NCBI RefSeq assembly: GCF_014203755.1
Contig: NZ_JACHJS010000001.1
Span: 1,798,001-1,862,000, forward strand
Length of the DNA: 64,000 nt
Source of the DNA: Saccharothrix violaceirubra
GTDB taxonomy: Bacteria; Actinomycetota; Actinomycetes; Mycobacteriales; Pseudonocardiaceae
Direction: 5' to 3'
The translations under genes were made by a program, and so were the position numbers. The notes beneath the pieces were generated by a model. It saw nothing but the letters and a program-made list of their open reading frames with translations. It made no database searches and was not told the DNA's origin. Below, in pieces: positions 17,045 to 27,837 of this stretch (the stretch's first letter is position 1; every line of letters begins with the position of its first letter).

Positions 17045-17088
17045 GGTGCCTGAGTGCACATTTCGCGGTGTCTGAACGCATAACTCGC
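17045..17088 (-). repeat. 22-bp tandem repeat array R2 (two units, - orientation)
   Basis: Units lie at 17045-17066 (GGTGCCTGAGTGCACATTTCGC) and 17067-17088 (GGTGTCTGAACGCATAACTCGC). They are the reverse-complement orientation of array R1, so R1 and R2 bracket the three genes between them as an inverted pair. Confidence 0.9.
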
Positions 17089-17175
17089 GGGGTTGGGGGG
17101 TCAGCCGATCGGTTGAGGGTGGAGTCGGGCTTGATGGGGGATGGGGCGGGGGTGTGGGGTGGAGAAGATGGGGCG

Positions 17176-18057
17176 GTGTCCATCGTCGAAGTTCAAGGGC
17201 TGCGCAAGGCCTACGGGTCGGTAAAGGCGGTCGACGGGGTCGACTTCACCGTGGCCGAGGGGGAGATCTTCGGCATCCTCGGTCCCAACGGCGCCGGGAA
17301 GACCACGGCCGTGGAATGCGTGGAAGGCTTGCGGGCACCGGACTCCGGCACGGTCCGGGTCGGCGGGTACGACCCGGTCCGCGACCGTGACCGGGTCACC
17401 CGCATCCTCGGCGTCCAGCTCCAGCACAGCGAGTTGCAGCCCAAGCTGACCGTGCGTGAAGCCCTGGAGCTGTACGGCTCCTTCCACCGCGAACCGGCCG
17501 ACTGGCGTCCGCTCGTCGAACGGCTGGGTCTCGAAGACCTGCTGGACCGTCGTTTCGGGGCGTTGTCGGGTGGCCGCAAGCAGCGCCTGTTCATCGCGCT
17601 GGCCCTGATCGGGAATCCGAAGGTCGTGGTGTTCGACGAGCTCACGGCCGCGCTCGACCCGCGTGCCCGCCGGGAGACCTGGCGGTTGGTCCGCGACCTC
17701 AACGACTCCGGCGTGACGATCGTGCTGGTCACGCACTTCATGGACGAGGCACGTCACCTGTGCGACCGGGTCGCGGTGTTCGACCGGGGCCGGATCGCCG
17801 CCCTGGACACGCCGGAAAACCTGATCAAGGGCAGCCCGGTCGTGATCTCCTTCCGCCCGGTGACCCCGTTGCCCGACCTGGCGGGGTTGCCGGGCGTGGT
17901 GTCCGTGACCGGGGAAGGGGCGAAGGTGGTCATCGAAGGCACCGACGACACAGTCGGGGCGCTGCTCGTGCGCCACCGTCACGAGGTGCGGGAGTTGCGC
18001 ATCACCGACGCCACGCTGGACGACGCGTACCTGCGCATCACGCGAGAGGAACCCTGA
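17176..18057 (+). CDS. ABC transporter ATP-binding protein
   Basis: A 293-residue ATPase with Walker A GPNGAGKTT, a Q-loop VQLQHSEL, signature LSGGRKQRL, Walker B VVVFDEL and the switch His in LVTHFMDEA. The signature is followed by an ABC-2 type C-terminal extension (SPVVISFRPVTPLPDL). I chose GTG 17176 because the domain begins directly (SIVEVQGLRKAYG) and GGAGAAG lies upstream; the longer frame reaches back into repeat R2. It is one base from the permease gene, so they form one exporter, followed by a two-component system. Confidence 0.9.
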   Translation: MSIVEVQGLRKAYGSVKAVDGVDFTVAEGEIFGILGPNGAGKTTAVECVEGLRAPDSGTVRVGGYDPVRDRDRVTRILGVQLQHSELQPKLTVREALELYGSFHREPADWRPLVERLGLEDLLDRRFGALSGGRKQRLFIALALIGNPKVVVFDELTAALDPRARRETWRLVRDLNDSGVTIVLVTHFMDEARHLCDRVAVFDRGRIAALDTPENLIKGSPVVISFRPVTPLPDLAGLPGVVSVTGEGAKVVIEGTDDTVGALLVRHRHEVRELRITDATLDDAYLRITREEP

Positions 18058-18058
18058 C

Positions 18059-18754
18059 GTGCTCAGAGTCGAGACCAGGCTGTTCCTGCGCGAACCCGGC
18101 GCGCTGTTCTGGGTACTGGCCTTCCCCTCGTTGCTGCTGCTGGGTTTCGGTCTCGTGCCGACCTACCGGGGGATCATCGGCGTGTTCGTGCCGAGCACCG
18201 TGCTCGTCGCGCTCGTCACGGCGAGCCTGCTGGCGTTGCCGAGCACCCTGACCTCCTACCGGGAGCGCGGCATCCTGCGCCGGTTGCGCACCACCCCGGC
18301 CCGGCCGGCCCACCTCCTCGCGGTGCAACTGCTCATCCACGGGACCGCGGCGGTCGTCGGCGCACTCCTGGCCGTGCTGATCGGACGCCTGGTGTGGGGC
18401 GTCGCACTGCCCGACCACCCGGTGGCGTACGGGGTGGCGTTGACGCTCGCGACCCTCGCGGCGTTGGCGACGGGCGCGGTGGTCACGGCCGTGGCCCGCA
18501 CGGTCAAGGCCGCGCAGGCGATCGGGCTGGCGGTGTTCTTCCCCGCGATGTTCGCGGCCGGGATCTACGTGCCGGTCCAGGCGCTGCCGGCGGCCGTGCG
18601 CCGGGCCGTCGAGCTGGTTCCGTTCGGTGCCGCCGCGCGGGCGTTGGACGCGGCGGCGGCCGGTGACCTGCCGTCGTGGACCCACCTGGCCGTGCTCGCC
18701 CTGTGGACGGTCGTCCTGGTCGGTGTCGCCGCCCGCTGGTTCCGCTGGGAGTAG
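18059..18754 (+). CDS. ABC-2 type permease
   Basis: A 231-residue membrane protein with six hydrophobic segments typical of ABC-2 exporters (LFWVLAFPSLLLLGFGLVP at the start, ALPSTLTSYRERGILRRLRTTPARP loop, then AAQAIGLAVFFPAMFAAGIYVP). It is the partner of the preceding ATPase. The substrate is unknown; drug or lipid export is typical. It ends three bases before the histidine kinase gene. Confidence 0.88.
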   Translation: MLRVETRLFLREPGALFWVLAFPSLLLLGFGLVPTYRGIIGVFVPSTVLVALVTASLLALPSTLTSYRERGILRRLRTTPARPAHLLAVQLLIHGTAAVVGALLAVLIGRLVWGVALPDHPVAYGVALTLATLAALATGAVVTAVARTVKAAQAIGLAVFFPAMFAAGIYVPVQALPAAVRRAVELVPFGAAARALDAAAAGDLPSWTHLAVLALWTVVLVGVAARWFRWE

Positions 18755-18757
18755 GCG

Positions 18758-19939
18758 GTGGACGGGTGGTTCCTGCGGTGGGGGCCGTACGGCCTGCTGG
18801 CCTTGGGCACGGTCGCGTCGGCGGCGACCGCACCGGCGTTGATGTCGACGACGGACGTCCTGTGGGCGGCGGCTTTGGTCGTGGGTGCGCTGGTCTGGCA
18901 ACGGGCGCGCGGGTCGCTGTACTTCGTGGTGCGCGGCGCGCTGGCATTCGCGCTGTGCTGGCTGAACCCGTTCTTCTCGGTGTTCGCGTTGATGGGCTAC
19001 TTCGACGCGGGCCTGCACCTGTCCCGGTCGGCGCGGCGGTGGGGGCTGCTCTCCGTCGCGTTGACGCTCGCGCTCTCGCAGTCCGCCGTGCCGGACGGCC
19101 CGCCGCCGGACGACGTCGGGGAACTGGTCGTGTTCGCGGTGCTGTTCGCCTTGCACGCCACGCTCGCGCTCGTGCTCGACCGCGTGAACGATCGGGAAGC
19201 GGACAAGCGGCGCAGGCAGGCGGTGGTCATCGAGGAGTTGGAGACGGTCAACGCGCGGCTCGCCGCCGCGCTCGCGGAGAACGCCGTGCTCCAGGCCCGG
19301 GCGAGGGAAGCCGGGATCACGGCCGAACGCCGCCGGTTGGCCGCCGACCTGCACGACACGCTGGTGCAGGGCCTGGTCGGCGTGGTCACCCAGTTGCAGG
19401 CCGCGCTGGACACCGACGGCGACGGTGCGCGTGCGCGCGTGGAGCGGGCGGTCGCCCTGGCCCGGTACAGCCTGGGCGAGGCACGCCGCTCGGTGCACGC
19501 CCTGGTCCCCGGCCCGCTGGAGAACCGGACCCTGCCCGAGGCGTTGCGGGAGGCGGTCGACCGGTGGTCGGCCACGGCGACCGCGCGGGTGGACCTCACG
19601 GTGGTCGGCGGCGTCGAGCCGTTGCACGACGAGATCGAGTCGACCCTGCTGCGGATCGCGGAGGAGGCGCTGAACAACGTGTCCAGGCACGCCGAGGCGG
19701 ACCGGGTCGGTGTCACGCTGTCCTACATCGACGACGAGGTGACGTTGGACGTGCGCGACGACGGCAAGGGCTTCGACCCGGAGCACGCGCCGCGCCCGTC
19801 GGACCGGGGCGGGTTCGGGCTCGACGGCATGCGCCTGCGCGCCGGTCGGGTCGGGGGAGTCGTGGCCGTGGAGTCCGAACCGGGCGGGGGCACGGCGGTG
19901 TCGGCGCGGGTCCCGGCGGTGCCGGAGGCGCCCCGGTGA
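18758..19939 (+). CDS. Sensor histidine kinase (HisKA_3 type)
   Basis: A 393-residue protein. It has four to five N-terminal membrane helices (to about residue 145), a coiled coil (IEELETVNARLAAALAENAVLQARA), a HisKA_3 H-box with the phospho-His in ERRRLAADLHDTLVQGL, and an HATPase domain with N-box EEALNNVSRHA and G-boxes VRDDGKGFD and GFGLDGM. It pairs with the next gene in a NarL/DesK-like two-component system. GTG start, three bases after the permease stop. Confidence 0.92.
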   Translation: MDGWFLRWGPYGLLALGTVASAATAPALMSTTDVLWAAALVVGALVWQRARGSLYFVVRGALAFALCWLNPFFSVFALMGYFDAGLHLSRSARRWGLLSVALTLALSQSAVPDGPPPDDVGELVVFAVLFALHATLALVLDRVNDREADKRRRQAVVIEELETVNARLAAALAENAVLQARAREAGITAERRRLAADLHDTLVQGLVGVVTQLQAALDTDGDGARARVERAVALARYSLGEARRSVHALVPGPLENRTLPEALREAVDRWSATATARVDLTVVGGVEPLHDEIESTLLRIAEEALNNVSRHAEADRVGVTLSYIDDEVTLDVRDDGKGFDPEHAPRPSDRGGFGLDGMRLRAGRVGGVVAVESEPGGGTAVSARVPAVPEAPR

Positions 19940-20036
19940 GGACGTGCGAAGGCGGGTTGACGGTGTCGGGAGGGGGCGGTGTGCCGCTGGTGCGGCGGTG
20001 TGGGGATCCCGGGAGCGGGAGCCGGGTGGTGTCGGG

Positions 20037-20678
20037 GTGAGCCGGCCGATCACGGTGCTGCTCGTCGACGACCACCCGGTGGTCCGGGACGGTCTGCACG
20101 GCATGTTCGCGGCCTCCCCGGAGTTCGAGGTGCTCGGCGAGGCGTCCGGAGGCGAGGAGGCCGTGGCGATGGCCGAACGCCTCGACCCCGACGTGGTCCT
20201 CATGGACCTGCGCATGCCCCGGGGCGACGGGGTGGCCGCGATCGGCGAGCTGACCCGGCGTGGCCTGCGTTGCCGCGTGCTGGTGCTGACCACCTACGAC
20301 ACCGACGCCGACGTCATCCCCGCGATCAAGGCCGGTGCGACCGGCTACCTGCTCAAGGCCGCGTTGCGCGACGAGCTGTTCGAGGCGGTGCGTGCCGCCG
20401 CCCTCGACCGCACCGTCTTCTCCCCGTCCATCGCCACGCGCCTGTTCACCGAGGTCCGCACGCCCGCGCCCCGCGAACGCCCGCTGAGCGCCCGCGAACT
20501 GGACGTCCTCACGCTCGTGGCGAAGGGCACCACCAACCGGGAGATCGCCCGGACGCTGTTCATCAGCGAGGCCACCGTGAAGACCCACCTGACCCACCTG
20601 TACGCGAAGCTCGACGCGACCGACCGGGCCGCCGCGGTGGCCGCGGCCTACGACCGCGGCATCCTCAAGCCCCCGTGA
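20037..20678 (+). CDS. NarL/LuxR-family response regulator
   Basis: A 213-residue regulator. The receiver domain has the acidic pair LLVDDHP, phospho-Asp in VVLMDLRMP and Lys in GYLLKAA. The C-terminal LuxR HTH reads LSARELDVLTLVAKGTTNREIAR and EATVKTHLTHLYAKL. I chose GTG 20037 because the receiver begins there; the frame is open upstream without domain. It probably controls the ABC exporter upstream. It overlaps the convergent ABC exporter gene by 14 bases. Confidence 0.92.
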   Translation: MSRPITVLLVDDHPVVRDGLHGMFAASPEFEVLGEASGGEEAVAMAERLDPDVVLMDLRMPRGDGVAAIGELTRRGLRCRVLVLTTYDTDADVIPAIKAGATGYLLKAALRDELFEAVRAAALDRTVFSPSIATRLFTEVRTPAPRERPLSARELDVLTLVAKGTTNREIARTLFISEATVKTHLTHLYAKLDATDRAAAVAAAYDRGILKPP

Positions 20679-22542
20679 CGGCGGCCTCGTCGAACTGCGT
20701 CCGGTAGAGCCGCGCGTAGCGCCCGTCGGCCGCCAGGAGGTCGGTGTGGGTGCCGCGTTCCACGATGTGCCCGTCCTCCACCACGAGGATCTGGTCGGCG
20801 GCGCGGATCGTGGACAGCCGGTGGGCGATCACGATCGCGGTCCGCCCGGCCAACGCCTCGGCGAGCGCTTCCTGCACGGCGGCCTCCGACGTGGAGTCCA
20901 GGTGCGCCGTGGCCTCGTCCAGGATGACCACGCGCGGGCCCGCCAGGAGCAGGCGCGCGATGGTCAGGCGTTGGCGTTCGCCGCCGGACAGCCGGTAGCC
21001 GCGTTCGCCGACGACGGTGTCCAGGCCGTCGGGCAGGGTGCGGATCAGGTCGTCGAGCCGGGCCCGGCGCAGGGACTCCCACAGGTCGTCCTCGCCGGCC
21101 GCGGGCCGGGCGAGCAGCAGGTTCTCGCGGACGGTGGTGTGGAACAGGTGGCCGTCCTGGGTCACCATGCCCAGCGTCGACCGCAGCGTGGCCGCCGACA
21201 GGTCCCGCACGTCGACGCCGGACAGCCGGATCGCGCCGGAGTCCACGTCGTAGAGGCGGGGGAGCAGCGACGCCAGGGTCGACTTGCCCGCACCCGACGA
21301 GCCCACGACGGCGACGACCTGGCCGGGCGCGGCCGTGAACGACACGTCGTGCAGCACCTCGACCCCGGCCCGGGTGTCGAGGGACGCGACCTCCTCCAAC
21401 GACGCCAACGACACCTTGTCCGCCGCCGGGTAGCCGAAGCGGACGTGGTCGAACTCCACCGACACCGGCCCGTCGGGGACCGTCCGGGCGTCGTCGCGGT
21501 AGGTGATCAACGGTTCGAGGTCCAGCACCTCGAAGACCCGCTCGAAGCTCACCAGGGCGCTCATCACCTCGACCCGCGCGCCGGCCAGCGCGGTCAGCGG
21601 CGCGTACAGCCTGGTCAGCAGCAGGGCCAACGCCACGACGGCACCGGGCTCCAGCGAACCGGCCAGCGCGTAGAACCCGCCCAGCCCGTAGACCAGCGCC
21701 AACGCCAACGACGACACGAGCGTCAGGCTGGTGATGAACACGGTCTGCACCATCGCGGTCCGCAGGCCGATGTCGCGCACCCGGCGGGCGCGGACGGCGA
21801 ACTCGTCGGACTCCCGGTCCGGGCTGCCGAACAGCTTCACCAGGGTCGCGCCGGGCGCGGAGAACCGCTCGGTCATCTGCGTGCCCATGGTCGCGTTGTG
21901 GGCCGCGGCCTCCCGTCGCAGCCTGGCCAGTCGCGCGCCCATGAGCCTGGCCGGGACGACGAACAGCGGCAGCAGCACGAGCGCCAACAGGGTGATCTGC
22001 CAGGACAGGCCGACCATGACCACGAACGTCAGCGCCAACGTCACCAGGTTGCCGACCACGCCGGACAGGACGTCGCTGAACGCCCGTTGCGCGCCGAGGA
22101 CGTCGTTGTTCAACCGGCTGACCAGGGCGCCGGTGCGGGTCCGGGTGAAGAACGCCACGGGCATCCGTTGGACGTGGTCGAACACGGCCGTGCGCAGGGC
22201 CAGGATCAGGTCCTCGCCCAGCGAGGCCGACAGCCACCGGGACACCAGGCCCAACCCCGCCTCCAGGACGGCGAGGACGGCGATCGACGCGGAGAGCCCG
22301 AGCACGGTGGCGTAAGGCTCGCCGGACACGATCGCGTCGACCACGCGTCCGGCGAGCACGGGCGTGGCCACGGCGAGTACCGCCACGATCACGCTCACGC
22401 CGAGGTAGCGGAACAGCCGGCCCCGACGGGTCGAGGTGAACGCCCAGATCCGGCGCAGTCCGGCGAGCGAGAACGGGCGCCGGTCGTTCTGCGCGGTGAT
22501 CGTGTTGTACAGCGATGTCCACGCCGTGGTCTCCATGTCCAT
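20665..22542 (-). CDS. ABC exporter, fused membrane and ATPase domains
   Basis: A 625-residue MsbA/MDR-type half transporter. The six-helix membrane domain spans about 50-345 and the ATPase about 380-610, with Walker A GSSGAGKST, signature LSGGERQRL, Walker B VVILDEATAHLD and H-loop IAHRLSTI. It forms a homo- or heterodimer exporting lipids or drugs. I chose ATG 22542 because a strong promoter-like element lies immediately before it and the translation further upstream is non-coding. There is no Shine-Dalgarno at suitable spacing, so the mRNA is probably leaderless. Confidence 0.92.
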   Translation of the reverse strand: MDMETTAWTSLYNTITAQNDRRPFSLAGLRRIWAFTSTRRGRLFRYLGVSVIVAVLAVATPVLAGRVVDAIVSGEPYATVLGLSASIAVLAVLEAGLGLVSRWLSASLGEDLILALRTAVFDHVQRMPVAFFTRTRTGALVSRLNNDVLGAQRAFSDVLSGVVGNLVTLALTFVVMVGLSWQITLLALVLLPLFVVPARLMGARLARLRREAAAHNATMGTQMTERFSAPGATLVKLFGSPDRESDEFAVRARRVRDIGLRTAMVQTVFITSLTLVSSLALALVYGLGGFYALAGSLEPGAVVALALLLTRLYAPLTALAGARVEVMSALVSFERVFEVLDLEPLITYRDDARTVPDGPVSVEFDHVRFGYPAADKVSLASLEEVASLDTRAGVEVLHDVSFTAAPGQVVAVVGSSGAGKSTLASLLPRLYDVDSGAIRLSGVDVRDLSAATLRSTLGMVTQDGHLFHTTVRENLLLARPAAGEDDLWESLRRARLDDLIRTLPDGLDTVVGERGYRLSGGERQRLTIARLLLAGPRVVILDEATAHLDSTSEAAVQEALAEALAGRTAIVIAHRLSTIRAADQILVVEDGHIVERGTHTDLLAADGRYARLYRTQFDEAAVTGA

Positions 22543-22550
22543 GCCCCGGA

Positions 22551-22581
22551 AGGCTAAAACCTCCACGTTGATCGAGGTCAA
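22551..22581 (-). promoter_or_regulatory. MerR-type promoter (19-bp spacer) of the ABC exporter
   Basis: On the minus strand TTGACC (22581-22576) and TAGCCT (22556-22551) are separated by 19 bases, the over-long spacing typical of MerR-family controlled promoters. Inside the spacer is a dyad ACCTC...GAGGT (22578-22574 and 22563-22559), as in SoxR/MerR operators. Transcription would begin within a few bases of the exporter ATG. No MerR gene is present in the window. Confidence 0.65.
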
Positions 22582-22650
22582 GCGCCGGGAATGGAACCGG
22601 TCCCGGCCGGGTTGGCGTGAGGGACGACGTGGACAACGAGGAGGAACGCC

Positions 22651-23541
22651 GTGGAGCCGGAGGACCTGGTCGAGGTCGACTCGGACGTCCCGGACCTGAC
22701 CGGAGCGGTGCTGCTGCACCACTTCGACGGCTTCATGGACGCCGGGCAGGCCGGTTCGCTGCTGGTCGACCACCTGCTGGACGCGCACGAGAACCGGGTG
22801 ATCGCCCGGTTCGACCTCGACGGGCTGCTGGACTACCGCGCCCGTCGGCCCACGATGACCTACGACACGGACCGCTGGGTCGACTACGCGGCGCCGGAGC
22901 TGGTCGTGCGGCTGCTGCACGACGCGCTGGGCACCCCGTACCTGCTGCTGTCCGGCCCGGAACCGGACCGCCGGTGGGAGGGCGTGATCGCCGCGGTGCG
23001 GGGCCTGATCGAGCGCTGGGGCGTGCGCCTCACGGTCGGTTTCCACGGCATCCCGATGGGCGTCCCGCACACCCGGAAGCTGTCGGTGATCTCCCACGCG
23101 ACCCGTCCCGAGCTGGTGGTGGAGCGGTCGCCGTTCAGCCGGGTGCAGGTGCCGGGCAACCTGTCGGCACTGCTGGAGTACCGCCTGGGCCAGGCCGGTC
23201 ACGACGCGGTCGGCTTCGCCGCGTACGTGCCGCACTACTTGGCGCAGAGCGGCTACCCGGCCGCGGCACGTGCCCTGCTGGACTCGCTCTCGCAGGTCAC
23301 GGGCTTGATCGTGCCGACGGACGCGCTGGACGAGTCGGCCCGCCGAGCGGACACCGAGATCGCCCGCCAGGTCGGCGAGTCGGAGGAGGTGGCCCAGGTC
23401 GTCGAGGCTTTGGAGCGCCAGTACGACGCGTTCGCCGAGGCGTCCGACAACCTGCTCGTGGAGGACGGCGAACCGTTGCCCAGCGCCGACGAGCTGGGTG
23501 CGGAGTTCGAGCGCTTCCTGGCCGAGCAGCGCGAGCCTTAG
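22651..23541 (+). CDS. PAC2-family (proteasome assembly chaperone-like) protein
   Basis: A 296-residue protein of the actinobacterial PAC2 family. The N-terminus reads LTGAVLLHHFDGFMDAGQAGSLLVDHLL, then YRARRPTMTYD and LLLSGPEPDRRWE, with FHGIPMGVPHTRKLSV and VQVPGNLSALLEYRLG. The family is conserved in organisms with 20S proteasomes but its exact role in actinobacteria is not settled. The start is GTG 22651 with AACGAGGAGGAACG before it. The stop shares TTAG with the convergent oxidoreductase. Confidence 0.88.
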   Translation: MEPEDLVEVDSDVPDLTGAVLLHHFDGFMDAGQAGSLLVDHLLDAHENRVIARFDLDGLLDYRARRPTMTYDTDRWVDYAAPELVVRLLHDALGTPYLLLSGPEPDRRWEGVIAAVRGLIERWGVRLTVGFHGIPMGVPHTRKLSVISHATRPELVVERSPFSRVQVPGNLSALLEYRLGQAGHDAVGFAAYVPHYLAQSGYPAAARALLDSLSQVTGLIVPTDALDESARRADTEIARQVGESEEVAQVVEALERQYDAFAEASDNLLVEDGEPLPSADELGAEFERFLAEQREP

Positions 23542-24497
23542 AGCGTGGCCAGCAGGCGGTAGGAGTCGAGCAGGGCGGCGCGGTCGAACGTGCTCGTGGT
23601 GACGAGCAGTTCGTCCGCGCCGGTCCGTTCCGCCAGGTCGGCGAGCCGGTCCGCGACCTCGTCGGGCGTGCCGAAGACGTGGCCGGTCAGCGACTCCTCG
23701 AAGTAGCGGCGTTCGCGCGGGGTCATGTCTCGCGCCAGGACGTCTTCGGTCGCGCGTAGTGCGGGGAACTCGCCGCGTGTCCGTGAGTAGGCCATCGACC
23801 ACGCTTCGGGTACGAGCAGGCGCCACGCGTCGTCGGTCGTCCGGGCCACGGCGACGGTGGACGAGACGATCACGTACGGCTCGTCGGTCCAGCCGGGTCG
23901 GAAGTCGCGACGGTAGGCGGTGATGGCCGCGGCGGTCGGCTCGACGCCCTTGAACGTGCCGATGACCAGCGGCAACCCCAGCTTCGCGGCCGTCGCCGCG
24001 CCGGGGCCGACGGCGAGCGCGAACGCCGAGGGCCGCAGTCCGTCGGCCGGGTAGCCCCGGACCCCGGCCATGCCGGTGAAGTACGACAGCAGCTCGCGCA
24101 GCCGGGGCTCGAACTCCTCGGCGTCCTCCTTGGGATGCCCCAACGCCTCCCGCACGGCGGGCGTGAACCCGACCGAACGCCCCAACCCCATGTCGATCCG
24201 ACCCGGGTGCAACGACTCCAGGACCCCGAACTGCTCGGCCACGACCAGGGGTTGGTGGTTGGGCAGCATCACGCCGCCCGTGCCGACCCGGATCCTCGTC
24301 GTGGCCGCCGCGACCGCCGCCGCCAACACGGTCGGCGCCGCACCGGCCACGCCGGGGACGCCGTGGTGCTCGGCGACCCAGAACCGGTGGTAGCCGAGAC
24401 GTTCGATCTCCGCGGCGAACGTCACCGTGTCGCGCAACGCCTGAGCGTGCGTGCCACCTTGACGGGTCCGGGAGCGGTCGAGGACGGACAGTCTCAC
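23538..24497 (-). CDS. LLM-class flavin-dependent oxidoreductase
   Basis: A 319-residue luciferase-like monooxygenase homologue: VRLSVLDRSRTRQGG at the start, then RLGYHRFWVAEHHGVPGVAGAAPTVLAAAVAA and TRIRVGTGGVMLPNHQPLVVAEQFGVLESLHPGRIDMGLGRS. These match the MsnO8-type LLM subfamily. GTG 24497 is chosen because the conserved SVLD start follows. It would use FMNH2 supplied by a reductase; the substrate is unknown. It is 37 bases downstream of a second flavin enzyme on the same strand. Confidence 0.9.
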   Translation of the reverse strand: MRLSVLDRSRTRQGGTHAQALRDTVTFAAEIERLGYHRFWVAEHHGVPGVAGAAPTVLAAAVAAATTRIRVGTGGVMLPNHQPLVVAEQFGVLESLHPGRIDMGLGRSVGFTPAVREALGHPKEDAEEFEPRLRELLSYFTGMAGVRGYPADGLRPSAFALAVGPGAATAAKLGLPLVIGTFKGVEPTAAAITAYRRDFRPGWTDEPYVIVSSTVAVARTTDDAWRLLVPEAWSMAYSRTRGEFPALRATEDVLARDMTPRERRYFEESLTGHVFGTPDEVADRLADLAERTGADELLVTTSTFDRAALLDSYRLLATL

Positions 24498-24534
24498 GTC
24501 GTGTTCAACGGTTTCCCGAGGTCCGGGGATTCCG

Positions 24535-25560
24535 TCAGAGGCGACCGGTGTCGACGGGGAGATCCAGGCGTACCCGGGCATAGGTCTCGAACAGGCGCCG
24601 CGACACCATGGCGTGCTGGGCGGCCACGTGCACGTCCCGCAGACATCGCTGCAAGGGCGACGACGAGAACACCGCCGAGCCGCCCGCGACCTCGAACGCC
24701 GACCGCGTCACGGACACCGCCTCGTGCGCGGCGTGCGAGCAGGCCAGGCGTAGTCGCGCGCGTTGGCGCAAAGTGCTTTCCCCGCCGGTCAACGCGGACG
24801 CCCACCGCTCGTCCACCTCGGCGCGCAGGAACGCCCGTGCCGCCGCCAGCCGTGCGTCGGCCGTGGCCAGGTCGAGCAGTCCGTCGGTGGACTCGACCTC
24901 GTCCAACGCCCGGCCCGCGATGCCCAGGCACACGGACGCCACGCCCATGGCCAGGAAGGAGAAGAACGGGAACGACGGTAACGGCGCCTCGACGTGCAGC
25001 GAGGGCGGCCACACCCGCCGGTCCGCCGGCACGAAGGCGTCGACGACCTCCCACTCGTGCGACGCGGTGCCGCGCAGGCCGGCCACGTCCCACGTCTCGT
25101 GCACGATCACGTCGGCGCGGGGGAACAACGCCAGTCGTGGCCCCTCCGGGGTGGAGATTCCGCCGACGACCCACGTGCACCAGTCGACCGCGCTGCCCCA
25201 GCCCCACCGGCCGGTGACCCGGTCGCCGGTCAGCGTGCCGCGCGGTGCGGCCGTGCCCGCGACCACGGCGTCCGGTGGCGAGAACACCTCGTCGGCGGTC
25301 TCCTCGGGCAGGTACCAGGCCAACGCCGAAGTCGCGGACGTGGTCATCGCGGTCCACCCGGCCGACCCGTCGGCGGCCGACAGCGCCTCGATCTCGGCCA
25401 CCCAGGCGGGCAGGTCGAGCTGGCCGCCACCGAACCGCGCGGGTGCGAGCCGACGTGTCACACCGGCTTCGACCAGGGCGTTCACCACGGTGTCCGGCAG
25501 CCTGCCGACCCGATCGGCCTCGGCGGCACCCGTACGGATCGTCTCGAAGAGTTCACCCAC
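24535..25560 (-). CDS. Acyl-CoA dehydrogenase-fold flavoprotein
   Basis: A 341-residue protein with the acyl-CoA dehydrogenase fold pattern: RLPDTVVNALVEAGVTRRLAPARFGGGQLD, SAADGSAGWTAMTTSATSA, a middle beta domain (GWGSAVDWCTWVVGG), and a C-terminal helical bundle with FEVAGGSAVFSSSPLQRCLRDVHVAAQHAMV. The short length and this C-terminus fit the group-D flavin monooxygenase branch (HsaA/HpaB-like) as well as dehydrogenases. It probably pairs with the downstream LLM enzyme. It is divergent from the paaZ-like gene. Confidence 0.8.
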   Translation of the reverse strand: MGELFETIRTGAAEADRVGRLPDTVVNALVEAGVTRRLAPARFGGGQLDLPAWVAEIEALSAADGSAGWTAMTTSATSALAWYLPEETADEVFSPPDAVVAGTAAPRGTLTGDRVTGRWGWGSAVDWCTWVVGGISTPEGPRLALFPRADVIVHETWDVAGLRGTASHEWEVVDAFVPADRRVWPPSLHVEAPLPSFPFFSFLAMGVASVCLGIAGRALDEVESTDGLLDLATADARLAAARAFLRAEVDERWASALTGGESTLRQRARLRLACSHAAHEAVSVTRSAFEVAGGSAVFSSSPLQRCLRDVHVAAQHAMVSRRLFETYARVRLDLPVDTGRL

Positions 25561-25632
25561 CCGGCGATCATGTCACTGAACCGGCAAGTTCTAGTGTCGG
25601 TGTCACACCGGGTTCGACGAGGAGGTCGACAC

Positions 25633-27654
<2,022 letters not shown>

Positions 27655-27837
27655 ATCGGTTGCATCTTGGCATCCGAGCGGCGTAATCAGAGGGAGTCAC
27701 TTGGTGCTGGATACCTGAACGCGATCAGCATCACACTTTCTTCACCGCTCGGAAACCGACTGCACTGTATCCACTACGGTGGGTTGCCTGGGGGGTAGCG
27801 AGCTTCGTATGCGAGGCAGTCGTTCCCAGGGGGGGTT

